In this document: piece by piece, positions 34,376 to 42,840 of the stretch
How the letters are laid out: every line of letters starts with the position of its first letter
Numbering within the stretch: position 1 is the stretch's first letter
NCBI RefSeq assembly: GCF_015594625.1
Contig: NZ_JADNRQ010000020.1
Coordinates: forward strand, 1-58,342
Reading direction: 5' to 3'
Origin: Desulfallas sp. Bu1-1
GTDB taxonomy: Bacteria > Bacillota > Desulfotomaculia > Desulfotomaculales > Desulfallaceae
DNA: 58,342 bases
Translations under genes and position numbers: made by a program
Notes under the pieces: model-generated
The model's input: the letters and a program-made list of their open reading frames with translations, nothing else
What the model was told of the DNA's origin: nothing
Databases searched by the model: none

Positions 34376-34468
34376 AATTTTAAGTTTTTCTACAGAGTTA
34401 ATAATATTTTACACTTTTTTAGTTTGTCAATCAACTTATCAATAAGCCTTACATCTAAATCTAGTCTC

Positions 34469-34790
34469 TTATACTATATTTTTAACGCCATTTCGCATAG
34501 TTCGTGATCTATTTAACATTAGTTTATATTGCTTAATCAAAAAATATGAGACCAAATTTCCGGCGACGGCTATGTCTTCGGTATGAAGATAATGATTGGC
34601 GCTGGCGTCAAATAAAATGTTCGCGGAGCCGCCGGTTTCTTCGTCTTTGAGCCGGATTTTCACCGTTACCGGAAACCTCGGCAGGAAATCAAAAACAGCG
34701 TGGACATCGGCTCTTTTCTCAAGCCGGGCGTTTAGCCGTTTCCATCACCAATGGAGTCCATTTTGGGTGGATCATCTGCGCTATTTGTCT
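34469..34790 (-). pseudogene. Decayed DUF3786 protein fragment
   Basis: The minus strand encodes KIRLKDEETGGSANILFDAS and NHYLHTEDIAVAG, typical for the end of DUF3786 proteins, and, upstream in another frame, QMIHPKWTPLVMETAKR. The two pieces join by a shift of reading frame near 34730-34740. Further upstream in-frame stops break the remainder (KEATRFVTPEYAPGG near 34860). No open start remains. I read this as a frameshifted pseudogene; the remaining 34791-34925 is degraded sequence. Confidence 0.65.
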
Positions 34791-34925
34791 AACCATAATA
34801 ACCTGCCGTTTTCCCTGTCCTGGCGGGCTTTTACATCTCCCCCGGGCGCGTATTCCGGCGTCACAAACCTGGTGGCTTCCTTCTTAAGTGCGCCGTTAAT
34901 AAAGGGCTACGGCTTTCTTTGCAAG

Positions 34926-35693
34926 TCAGACCCCCGCGTAGCAATAAAGGCAGCCGGACGGGCAGCGCATGTTGTACCAGCCGATATCGACACTTTTGGT
35001 GCAGCCGCACAGTTCACGCTGGCCGGGGGCCTTTTCCAAGCTGCAGGGTTCCTTGCGGGGATGTAACTTTTGCAACAGGGCGCCGTCAATGCATTTTGAA
35101 GTGGCAAAGCCGGGCACCGCGCAGGTATAAAGCGCGCCGCCCCGCTCTTGGGCGACTTGTTTCAGGCGCTTGATCACCCTTACCCTTTGATCTTGCGTGA
35201 GGGTGATAATTTCGTAGCCCCGCCCGGCTAACCTGCGTTTCACTCGAGGGTATTCTTCCATAAACGAAGTGGAAAAAGAGAAAATCCCCATTTCCACCGC
35301 CTGCACGATGATTTGCTCGGCAAGGGGAATATTGCTTATTAACGTACCGTTTTTTTTGATCGTGACCAGGGGGTCAACCCGCAGCCGGATTCTCTCCGGT
35401 GAACCCAAAAATTCGATCAACCCCGGCAGTTCCCCGGCGGTATCCCTCCAACCTGGCACGTTCGGCTCCAGCGGAGTTCCACCAAGCCCCGTGATGGTCA
35501 CATGGGCAAAAACATGATCATATTTTTTCAGCGCTTCTGCATAGGGGCCGTTATAAATAAAGCCCGGAAACTTGGTTATACAAACAACCGTGTGCACTTT
35601 CTCCGGGGGGTATTTTTCCGATAACACAGGGATGAGTTTTTCAGCGAACCAGCGCATATCGGTACGCCTGGACATGGTGATCACTTTTTTCAT
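34926..35693 (-). CDS. DUF1848 family protein
   Basis: About 255 residues from ATG 35693 (MKKVITMSRRTDMRWFAEKL), the normal family start. CGCTKSVDIGW and CPSGCLYCYAG near the C-terminus are the conserved cysteine cluster of DUF1848 proteins, which resemble radical-SAM or Fe-S enzymes such as the spore photoproduct lyase relatives. The family role is unknown. The start codon overlaps the stop of a 14-codon ORF with a GGAGGA ribosome site; an ATG at 35753 overlaps the MBL gene but has no ribosome site. Confidence 0.8.
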   Translation of the reverse strand: MKKVITMSRRTDMRWFAEKLIPVLSEKYPPEKVHTVVCITKFPGFIYNGPYAEALKKYDHVFAHVTITGLGGTPLEPNVPGWRDTAGELPGLIEFLGSPERIRLRVDPLVTIKKNGTLISNIPLAEQIIVQAVEMGIFSFSTSFMEEYPRVKRRLAGRGYEIITLTQDQRVRVIKRLKQVAQERGGALYTCAVPGFATSKCIDGALLQKLHPRKEPCSLEKAPGQRELCGCTKSVDIGWYNMRCPSGCLYCYAGV

Positions 35694-35734
35694 GCGCCCA
35701 TCATGCCGCGAATCATCATGATAGTTGGGATCAT
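35690..35734 (-). CDS. 14-codon upstream ORF coupled to DUF1848
   Basis: MIPTIMMIRGMMGA behind GGAGGAAAAA, with its stop overlapping the DUF1848 start (ATGA). It is rich in Met. It has a better ribosome site than the downstream gene, so it may deliver ribosomes to it. A functional peptide is not implied. Confidence 0.45.
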   Translation of the reverse strand: MIPTIMMIRGMMGA

Positions 35735-35752
35735 TTTTTCCTCCTTTACCCA

Positions 35753-36433
35753 TCAGGAGTGATAATCCAGGTAATACTCAATGTAATTCCGGACTTTTTC
35801 CGCCGGTTTGTAAATCCCAAAGTGGCCCTCGCAAAGGATGTCCGCATTTAAATTGATCAGCTTGCGCATGGAGTCCCGCCATTGTTCCATGTTCGAACCC
35901 CAGGAGGAGTCAAATGGCCCGTGGATATCCTGGCCAAACAAAATTCTGGTCCCCTTCACATCCAGGTAGGGGCTGATTCCCCCCGGTGTGTGACCGGGGG
36001 TATGCAGGCAATGTAAAACCGCGTTTCCCACGGCAACATTCTGCGTCTCCCCGTTTAATAATCTATCCACCGGCACGGGACGGTAATTGACCCGGTAGTA
36101 CCATGCCGCTGTCAGTTCCGGCTTCCCCCCGGAGACTGCGTTGCGATCCAGCTCGTGGCACACCACCTGCGCTCCCCGCTCCCGAAAGTAATGCAGGCCC
36201 CCAATGTGATCAATGTGTCCGTGGGTGACGATGACATGCTTCAACAGGGAACTGTCCAGGCCAAGCTTTTCGATGTTCTCTAAAACAGCCCGGGTAGAAT
36301 AACCCAGTCCGGCATCCACCAGGGCCAGCTCTGCTCCGCCGTCCACCAGGTAGATGCAACAATCACGGTCATCCGTTATCCCGGGTCCCCCCACAATGTA
36401 AACACTTTCAAAAACTTGCCCAGGTTTGTTCAT
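35753..36433 (-). CDS. MBL-fold metallo-hydrolase
   Basis: 226 residues. VIVTHGHIDHIGGLHYF is the metal motif; LHTPGHTPGGI and ILFGQDIHGP add the third and fourth ligands; CEGHFGIY the last histidine. A glyoxalase II-like hydrolase of unknown substrate. Its stop overlaps the first possible start of the next gene. Confidence 0.85.
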   Translation of the reverse strand: MNKPGQVFESVYIVGGPGITDDRDCCIYLVDGGAELALVDAGLGYSTRAVLENIEKLGLDSSLLKHVIVTHGHIDHIGGLHYFRERGAQVVCHELDRNAVSGGKPELTAAWYYRVNYRPVPVDRLLNGETQNVAVGNAVLHCLHTPGHTPGGISPYLDVKGTRILFGQDIHGPFDSSWGSNMEQWRDSMRKLINLNADILCEGHFGIYKPAEKVRNYIEYYLDYHS

Positions 36434-36566
36434 TTAAAACAACTCTTTCCTCCACGATTATTATCCGGGTCATGATCATCAAATATATCTTATCATAAAG
36501 CCTCTCCAACCGGGTATAAATCAATAAACGCGAAAAAGAAAAATAGGGCCTGCTGAACGGAGCACC

Positions 36567-38045
36567 TCAAGGCTGGGATATTTCTTGGGCTGGAAGTAAA
36601 TATCCATATTTTTCGGCATGTCCCAACATATAAAGAAATGCAAAAGCAGGTATTTTAACTATCGGGATCTTGGTTTTTACATTAAGGAATCCGTAATCCT
36701 CAGGCCGTTTTGTAATCACCATAGCAGCGGCAGTATTGTTATCATCTGCCAATTCTACAATTGCTTCTTTTAAACCTATTTTTACATCTTCCCTGTATTT
36801 CACCTCGATTAAAATACGTCCGACCGGGTGGTAGTCGACAACCACGTCGATTTCTTTTTCCCGGTTGCCCGCCTGTCTGTAATAGCCGACCCTGGTCTGT
36901 TGTCTATAGTAGAATGAAGCGACATGTTTGTATACTGCGGTTTCCACCATAACACCCATTTCCTCAGGGTCTGAAAGCACGTCCTCCAGCATCAAAACCG
37001 CATTACGGATAGCCGCATCTGCAATATATACTTTCGGCTTGGCTTTTAATATCTTTTTGCCGCCCATTTCTACCGGGTTGCTGATATAAATTAAATTGGC
37101 CGCCTCCAATAAGTTCAAGTAATTTGAAACAGTCTGCCTCGCAACCTCAATTTCTTTTGCAATGGTGTCAATGGTAATCAGATTGCCGGAATGAATGCAT
37201 AAATATAAAAAAATCTTTTCCAGTTCCGCTACGTTACGGACATTAAATAAGACAGTCAAGTCTCTCTTTAATACTTTATCGACTACATCTTCCCTAAGAA
37301 TTCTTTGGGCAAATGGAACATCATCGGAAAGTGCGATTTCAGGAAACCCCCCTACCAAAAGGTACCTGTGGAAGTATTTTTGCAGTATCGCAAGTGAACG
37401 TATGAGATCTTCCAACTTTTCCGGTGGAAGAGTCCAGAGCCGGCCCGGTTTCAATCCCTGGGGAAGCACAGGCAGATCGTTTATTCTCATAAGTTCACAA
37501 TATTCGTAGAATGACAGAGTGGGAATTTTTATTATTGTCCATCTACCCACTCCGCTTTCAGACGCATGAGCGGCTAAAATAGGACTGGCTGAACCAGTGG
37601 CAATTACTTTACAACTTTTACGGTGGTCGTAAAGATACTTTATCCAGAGATCCCACTGGCTGGCGTAATGTACCTCGTCAAAGAAAAAGCACAAGTTTTG
37701 GCTGCTTCCGGAAACATTTTCTTCGTAAACATCAAGGATTTCTTCAATAGTACAAAACTTTAAAATCGGGTGGTCAAAAGAGACATATAAAATATGCTTT
37801 GCGGGAATACCGTTATTCAACATTTCCTCAATGAGCTGATAGAGTATTGTTGTTTTTCCCACACGTCTTGCACCGGACAGAATAACTGACCGGCGAATAG
37901 TGGGATGATTGAGAACCTTATATGCTTCATAGTACGCAAACCGTTTTACCGGCTTGGTAGATTCTTTCGGTACATTTCCAGTGATCCACCAAGGATTAAA
38001 TGAAAATAAAACTTTAAGTAGCCTTTCTCTATCAATAATAGCCAT
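36567..38045 (-). CDS. AAA ATPase with DUF4143 domain
   Basis: 492 residues. LSGARRVGKTTILYQLIEE is Walker A and LCFFFDEVHYASQWDLWIK Walker B; KVIATGSASPILAAH is a sensor. The DUF4143 C-terminal half (EIDVVVDYHPVGRILIEVKY) is a restriction-endonuclease-like fold. ATG 38045 follows AGGTGATGAATTA. Stand-alone ATPase often seen in mobile gene islands; role unknown. Confidence 0.85.
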   Translation of the reverse strand: MAIIDRERLLKVLFSFNPWWITGNVPKESTKPVKRFAYYEAYKVLNHPTIRRSVILSGARRVGKTTILYQLIEEMLNNGIPAKHILYVSFDHPILKFCTIEEILDVYEENVSGSSQNLCFFFDEVHYASQWDLWIKYLYDHRKSCKVIATGSASPILAAHASESGVGRWTIIKIPTLSFYEYCELMRINDLPVLPQGLKPGRLWTLPPEKLEDLIRSLAILQKYFHRYLLVGGFPEIALSDDVPFAQRILREDVVDKVLKRDLTVLFNVRNVAELEKIFLYLCIHSGNLITIDTIAKEIEVARQTVSNYLNLLEAANLIYISNPVEMGGKKILKAKPKVYIADAAIRNAVLMLEDVLSDPEEMGVMVETAVYKHVASFYYRQQTRVGYYRQAGNREKEIDVVVDYHPVGRILIEVKYREDVKIGLKEAIVELADDNNTAAAMVITKRPEDYGFLNVKTKIPIVKIPAFAFLYMLGHAEKYGYLLPAQEISQP

Positions 38046-38155
38046 TAATTCATCACCTGTTTTACATTTTAACCATAAAAATTGTAACATATGCTTTGCA
38101 AAAATAAAAGAACAGGTTACCCCGGTTCCCCCACCCCGATTTTACCCGCAAAACA

Positions 38156-38193
38156 ACAAAGGACTCTCACCTTGAACCATGAGAATCCCTTGT
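38156..38193 (-). terminator. Terminator after tRNA-Ser(CGA)
   Basis: Stem of about 14 bp (with two G-U pairs) and a T run on the minus strand, just after the tRNA. Confidence 0.6.
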
Positions 38194-38209
38194 CTTTTTT
38201 AATCTAATT

Positions 38210-38303
38210 TGGCGGAGAGAGTGGGATTCGAACCCACGAGACCGCTACTAACGGTCTACTCGATTTCGAGTCGAGCGCCTTCGACCATCTCGGCCATCTC
38301 TCC
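38210..38303 (-). tRNA. tRNA-Ser (CGA)
   Basis: Class II tRNA: 5' GGAGAGATGGCC, anticodon loop CTCGAAA giving CGA, encoded GCCA at the 3' end. It lies next to tadA. Confidence 0.95.
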
Positions 38304-38339
38304 GTTTTATCTTTGTTTTTATTACAAACATATAACCCG

Positions 38340-38816
38340 CTAACTTTTAATCTTACCTTCCCTCTTACTTTCCCGCAACTCCCGGAAAAAACGCTGGATG
38401 ATTTCCCGGCATTCATCTTCCAGGATACCGGATACCACTGCCACCTGGTGATTGAACCTGGGTTCCCGCAGCACGTCCATAATGGAATCCACGGCGCCCG
38501 CTTTGGGATCAGGCGCACCGTAAACTAGAGTTTGCACCCGGAATTGGATCATCGCCCCCGCGCACATGGGACAGGGTTCAATGGTGGAATACACCGTGGC
38601 TCCATCCAACCGCCAGTCTCCTATATGGCGAGCGGCCTCCCTCATGGCCAGTATTTCCGCGTGGGCGGTGCTGTCTGCCAGTGTCTCCCGGAGGTTATGC
38701 CCCCGGCCGATAATTTCACCGCCGAGAACCACTATTGCCCCAATGGGCACCTCGCCCAAAACATAGGCCTTTTCGGCCTCCACCAGGGCTTCGCGCATGT
38801 ATCCGGCATGATTCAC
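38340..38816 (-). CDS. tadA: tRNA adenosine deaminase TadA
   Basis: 159 codons from GTG 38816, which has AAGGAGAG eight bases upstream. TAHAEILAMREAA (HAE zinc motif) and EPCPMCAGAMIQ (PCxxC) are the deaminase signature. It makes inosine at the wobble position of tRNA-Arg(ACG), which is present at 51345-51421. Confidence 0.95.
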   Translation of the reverse strand: MNHAGYMREALVEAEKAYVLGEVPIGAIVVLGGEIIGRGHNLRETLADSTAHAEILAMREAARHIGDWRLDGATVYSTIEPCPMCAGAMIQFRVQTLVYGAPDPKAGAVDSIMDVLREPRFNHQVAVVSGILEDECREIIQRFFRELRESKREGKIKS

Positions 38817-39086
38817 CGGGAATGCTCTCCTTTTCCGGGCTGCCAGGCGCTTGCCGGAATAGTTGTAACCAATGCGCCCGCGGCTTTTCGCCGGTACCCG
38901 CAAAAACCAGTATATCACAAATAATTATCTCTTGACAACCTGTTTAAAAATACTGTTCACCTTTGTTTTACCATCCCAGTAAAAAGGACCAAGGAGTCCC
39001 GCATCAAAGGTTTTGTTGCTCATTTATTTAAACAAAACCGCCGGGCTTAAATAATTTCCCGTCGTGAAGGTCACGATGGTTTCTTT

Positions 39087-39593
39087 CTATTTTGGCGGTG
39101 CGTTATCAAAAAGTTCTTTGATAAAAGGCAGCAGGTCGATGGGTCTTACAATGCCAACCACTTTCATGTGTTCGTCCGTTACCGGCACAATGGTGATCCG
39201 GCGGTTTAAGATGATTTCCGCAGCCTTGGAAGGGTGGTCGGTTTCCTGCACATGAACATCCACCAGCGGCCGGATACATTTTTTTAACGGGGTATCCTTA
39301 ATTAATTGTACTCCTTCCCAATAAAACAAACCTGGCCGGTTATAGGTAAAGATGCCCAGCCACCCGCCTGCCCTGGGAGCCAAATTGCCAACCGCTTCAA
39401 ATACGTTACGTAGGGTAAGGAACCCGGTTATCTTTTCGTTATCATCCAAAACCACAATCCAGCGGTATCCTTTTTCCTGCGACATGCGGTACATTATATT
39501 AACCGCCTGCTCCAGGGTGGCATTTTGGTTAATTCTTGGATAATCCGAAAAAGGGATCATATAATCTTTTATCGTTCCTGTTTTTTCCGGCAT
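39087..39593 (-). CDS. CBS-domain pair protein
   Basis: 168 residues. Two CBS domains: MIPFSDYPRINQNATLEQAV and RWIVVLDDNEKITGFLTLRN for the first, VHVQETDHPSKAAEIILNR and ITIVPVTDEHMKVVGIVRP for the second. They bind adenosine nucleotides in many proteins; no partner domain is fused. ATG 39593 follows AGGGGTG. Confidence 0.85.
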   Translation of the reverse strand: MPEKTGTIKDYMIPFSDYPRINQNATLEQAVNIMYRMSQEKGYRWIVVLDDNEKITGFLTLRNVFEAVGNLAPRAGGWLGIFTYNRPGLFYWEGVQLIKDTPLKKCIRPLVDVHVQETDHPSKAAEIILNRRITIVPVTDEHMKVVGIVRPIDLLPFIKELFDNAPPK

Positions 39594-39849
39594 GTGAAAC
39601 ACCCCTGTCTAAAATTAATATTGGGAATATTTAAATTTATACTACGATTTTAATTTAGACATTATTTGCTTGCCACTAAAAATTCTTTTAATGACATTAT
39701 TAGAACTTGGAACGTAAGAAATCGTCGTCGTTTTTTTCACAAAAAGCGGAAAAACTTAACTACATTAAACTTTTTTGGTTTTTATTTTAACAACCGGTCC
39801 TTCAAGAACATATCAAATCCCGCCTTGTTCAAAAATACAAGAAATTAGC

Positions 39850-39985
39850 AATTAATTGATTTGGTGCAAAAACCTTCTTTTTTCACAAGGCTGCCCAACA
39901 TAAAAGGTTGTATTTAGCCGTTGGAGTACAAAATGTAGAAGCTCTGGTGGTTCAAATGGGTTTTTTGCAATGAAATCAATTAATT
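39850..39985. repeat. MITE-like element with imperfect inverted ends
   Basis: The left end aattaattgatttggtgcaa (39850-39874) matches the reverse complement of the right end (39959-39985). Between them lie 84 bases without a gene. The core motif ttgatttggtgcaaaaacc is close to ttgatttcgctgcaaaaacc at 26528. No clear target duplication. The rest of 39594-40065 holds no gene. Confidence 0.5.
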
Positions 39986-40065
39986 CGAAAAAACTATTTA
40001 AACTGGTATATTATTTAATATAATAATATCCAGGTAAGATTTTTATATTAAGGTGATACTGTTTT

Positions 40066-40644
40066 ATGGGGAAATTTACCGTGCCCGGTTTGAAAATTGG
40101 TATTATTAGCGATACCCACGGAAACGAGCGTATTTGCCGTCAAATCTGGCAAAGCTACTTTAAAGACGTTCAATTGATTATTCACGCCGGGGATATTTTG
40201 TACCACGGCCCCAGAAACCCGATCACTGAGGGTTACAACCCCGCCGGCCTGGCTGAATTTTTAAACGCCAGCCCCATTCCCCTGCTTGTGGCCAGAGGCA
40301 ACTGTGACGCCGACGTTGACCGGCTTGTACTGCAATACCTTTTAAGCCCGTTTTTATTCATGCAGTTCGGTGATTTCCGCATCATGGTGGAGCACGGAGA
40401 CGGCCCGGGCCTGGAAAAACATTATATGATCGATATAAGCCGGAAATACGGTATAAACCTGTTTATTACGGGCCATACTCACGAACGCATGCTGGAGCGG
40501 GTGGAAGATGTTGTTCTCCTTAACCCGGGCAGCCCAACATTGCCCAAAGGAGATGGAATCCCCTCCGTGGCATTGTTGGAAAACGGGCAATTGCGGATTG
40601 TCAACATCTTAACCGGTGAAATATTGGATCACGCGGATATATAA
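40066..40644 (+). CDS. YfcE/MJ0936-type phosphodiesterase
   Basis: 192 residues of the calcineurin-like fold. IGIISDTHGN, IHAGDILYHG, VARGNCDADVD, VEHGD and FITGHTHERM are the five metal-site motifs. Probably hydrolyses small phosphodiesters. The physiological substrate is unknown. Confidence 0.9.
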   Translation: MGKFTVPGLKIGIISDTHGNERICRQIWQSYFKDVQLIIHAGDILYHGPRNPITEGYNPAGLAEFLNASPIPLLVARGNCDADVDRLVLQYLLSPFLFMQFGDFRIMVEHGDGPGLEKHYMIDISRKYGINLFITGHTHERMLERVEDVVLLNPGSPTLPKGDGIPSVALLENGQLRIVNILTGEILDHADI

Positions 40645-40807
40645 AGCAAAACCCCGCAATTTATTGCGCCAAATGCCATTTGAACGACATTTAGCTTCTT
40701 ATTTCTCAAGGAGAAAAAGCTGCCGGACAAGCATTCGGCTAAAAATCCGGAACGGGTTGTTGGCAAAGTAATAATAAAACCGGGTCGCCCCAAACATATA
40801 ATAAAAT

Positions 40808-40860
40808 CCTTGTATTTGGATGCCCGGTGGTTTCCTCCGCTCGTTCCGCAATTTTACCCT
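40808..40860. repeat. Dispersed intergenic repeat, copy 3
   Basis: Contains cccggtggtttcctccgctc and ttccgcaattttaccct, matching copies 1 and 2. Sits between the convergent phosphodiesterase and OYE genes. Confidence 0.65.
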
Positions 40861-40897
40861 GGTGGATGGAGCAACTCTTGGTCTCCGCTTGCAGCTG

Positions 40898-42007
40898 TCA
40901 GCCGACTATTTCTTCACACCCTTTCATTGCACAGCATACCCCGTTTCCCGACATACCCGCTCTGAAGCACATATTATCCGACTTGCATTCCGCTTTGCTG
41001 AAATCCCCGGATTTCCACCTGTTAATCAAATTAGGCTCCCTGATCAATGGCCGGCTCATGGAAATATAATCCGCCACCCCATCTTTCACCAGGGTCTCCG
41101 CCACCTGAAAAGATCTCATACCGCCCACCAGAATTAGCGGGATGCCAATGGCTTCTTTGAAATCACGGGCTTCTTCCCTGAAATAGGCCTCTTCTTTTTC
41201 AGACTTTATCCCAGGCCTGCTGGGAGACAGCTTGCCGCCTGTAAGCAAACCACCGCTCAGCTCAATGGCGTCCAGGCCAACATCAGCCAGCATCCGCCCA
41301 ACTTGCAAGGAATCCTCCAGACTCAGCCCGTTCTCTACAAAATCCTTACAATTCAGCTTAATTAATACCGGGTAGTTTTCCCCCACGACTTCCCTAATAG
41401 CCTGATAAACCTCGATATGAATACGGGCGCGATTTTGTATATCTCCCCCATACTCATCCCGTCGCCGGTTGTATACCGGGGAGAGAAACTGGCTAAGCAG
41501 ATACCCATGTGCGCTGTGTATTTGAACCCCGTCGAAGCCAGCAGCTTTTGCCCTCCGTGCTCCATCAGCAAAAGCAGTTACTATCTCTCGAATATCCTGA
41601 GCCGTTATTTCCCGGTACGGCTTTTTGCCGGGTTCTTCAAGGTCCGAGACAACCAGCGGTAACTGCCCGGTCAATTTTTCCGGTGCGAACATTCCAGCAT
41701 GGGAAAGCTGCATTACTATTTTGCCGCCACAGTCATGTACAGCTTTGGTCATTTCCCGCAGCCCGGGTATAAGTTCATCTTTATAAACACCCAGCTGCCA
41801 TGGGGCAGCCTGGCCCTCGGGCAGGACATAGGAGTGGCCGCTGATAATTAGTCCCACGCCTCCCCTGGCGAGCTCGGTCATTGTCGCAACAAGTTTTGGG
41901 GTAACAGACCCGTCATTGGCGGCCATACCTTCCCAGGTTGCCGAGCGAACAAAACGATTTGCCAGCTCCATACCATTTATTTCTGTGCTCTCAAACATTT
42001 TACTCAT
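40898..42007 (-). CDS. Old-yellow-enzyme-type NADH:flavin oxidoreductase
   Basis: 369 residues of a TIM-barrel FMN enzyme. MQLSHAGMF, DGVQIHSAHGYLLSQFLSP and RRRDEYGGDIQNRARI are family motifs; KLNCKDF and LVGGMRS bind flavin. A C-terminal Cys run (CKSDNMCF, GNGVCC) suggests a 4Fe-4S cluster of the 2,4-dienoyl-CoA reductase type, but the C-terminal FAD/NAD domain is absent. Substrate unknown. Confidence 0.85.
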   Translation of the reverse strand: MSKMFESTEINGMELANRFVRSATWEGMAANDGSVTPKLVATMTELARGGVGLIISGHSYVLPEGQAAPWQLGVYKDELIPGLREMTKAVHDCGGKIVMQLSHAGMFAPEKLTGQLPLVVSDLEEPGKKPYREITAQDIREIVTAFADGARRAKAAGFDGVQIHSAHGYLLSQFLSPVYNRRRDEYGGDIQNRARIHIEVYQAIREVVGENYPVLIKLNCKDFVENGLSLEDSLQVGRMLADVGLDAIELSGGLLTGGKLSPSRPGIKSEKEEAYFREEARDFKEAIGIPLILVGGMRSFQVAETLVKDGVADYISMSRPLIREPNLINRWKSGDFSKAECKSDNMCFRAGMSGNGVCCAMKGCEEIVG

Positions 42008-42041
42008 TTTATCCTCCTACTCATTTGAACCACATATTGTT

Positions 42042-42419
42042 TTAAAACGGTTGCCGGGAGTCAAAAAAACTACTGCCGTAGAGAACTATTACGGACAGAT
42101 TGGCTCCGGCTGTTACTGGGGCGTGCCCGGCGGGCAGTTCTATTAACGCATTACAGTCAAGCAGCGAGCAAAGCATGCTTGGCTTTTGACCGGGGAGCAC
42201 CTCAACCTCCCAGCGATCACGTTTGAAAACTAAACGCCCGCGGAGAAACCTGCGCGATCTATTGGTACTCAACGGGTAACCATTGATGCAAACGGCATTA
42301 ACGGTAACTATATCGGTAAGGCCGCCCTGCAGTTTCCGGATCAAGGGTGCTACCAGGATTTCATAGCCTACCGCACAGGCTGCAGGATTTCCGGATAGAG
42401 TAACAACCAACCTGTCCTT
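42042..42419 (-). pseudogene. MoeA C-terminal fragment
   Basis: RLVVTLSGNPAACAVGYEIL, PLSTNRSRRFLRGRLVF and ELPAGHAPVTAGANLSVIVL form the last about 125 residues of a MoeA-like molybdenum-insertion protein (domain III end and domain IV). The N-terminal three quarters are missing, and the fragment joins an oxidoreductase start in another frame. No ribosome site of its own. Confidence 0.75.
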
Positions 42420-42829
42420 CCAAACCGCCCCTCCATTATGGGCTCCCGGCTACATCCGTACTCCCCGGAACAGAGACGAAGCCCAAAAGCCGCTTCGGAC
42501 TGGCAGCCCAGGCCGCTGAGGCCCATAAAGGCCAGCGATCGGGGACCGTATTCGCCCACTATGAAACGAAGCTTTTCCGCAATCTCTGTGACTGCCTGGT
42601 CCCAGGAAATCTTGATAAAATTATCCCCGACCTTCTTTAGCGGGTGCGTGAGACGCTCGTCATGATGCTGAAAATAGGCAATATTAAGCCCCTTCCGGCA
42701 GGCATATCCCTGGCTACGGGGGTTGTCTTTGTCCGGCCTCACCTTGACCATGCGGTTGTTTTCAACCAACACCTCCAGCCCGCAGTTCTGTGCACAAAGC
42801 ACACAGCCGGTTTTTTTCCACTCGCCCAT
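42420..42829 (-). pseudogene. Molybdopterin oxidoreductase N-terminal fragment
   Basis: Starts MGEWKKTGCVLCAQNCGLEV behind AAGGGGGGTAACA. The four-cysteine 4Fe-4S motif continues with a last Cys in GYACRKGLN. The frame then runs KISWDQAVTEIAEKLRFIVG, typical of DMSO-reductase family subunits, but only about 130 of 650 or more residues remain before the MoeA fragment. The gene is internally deleted. Confidence 0.75.
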
Positions 42830-42840
42830 TGTTACCCCCC

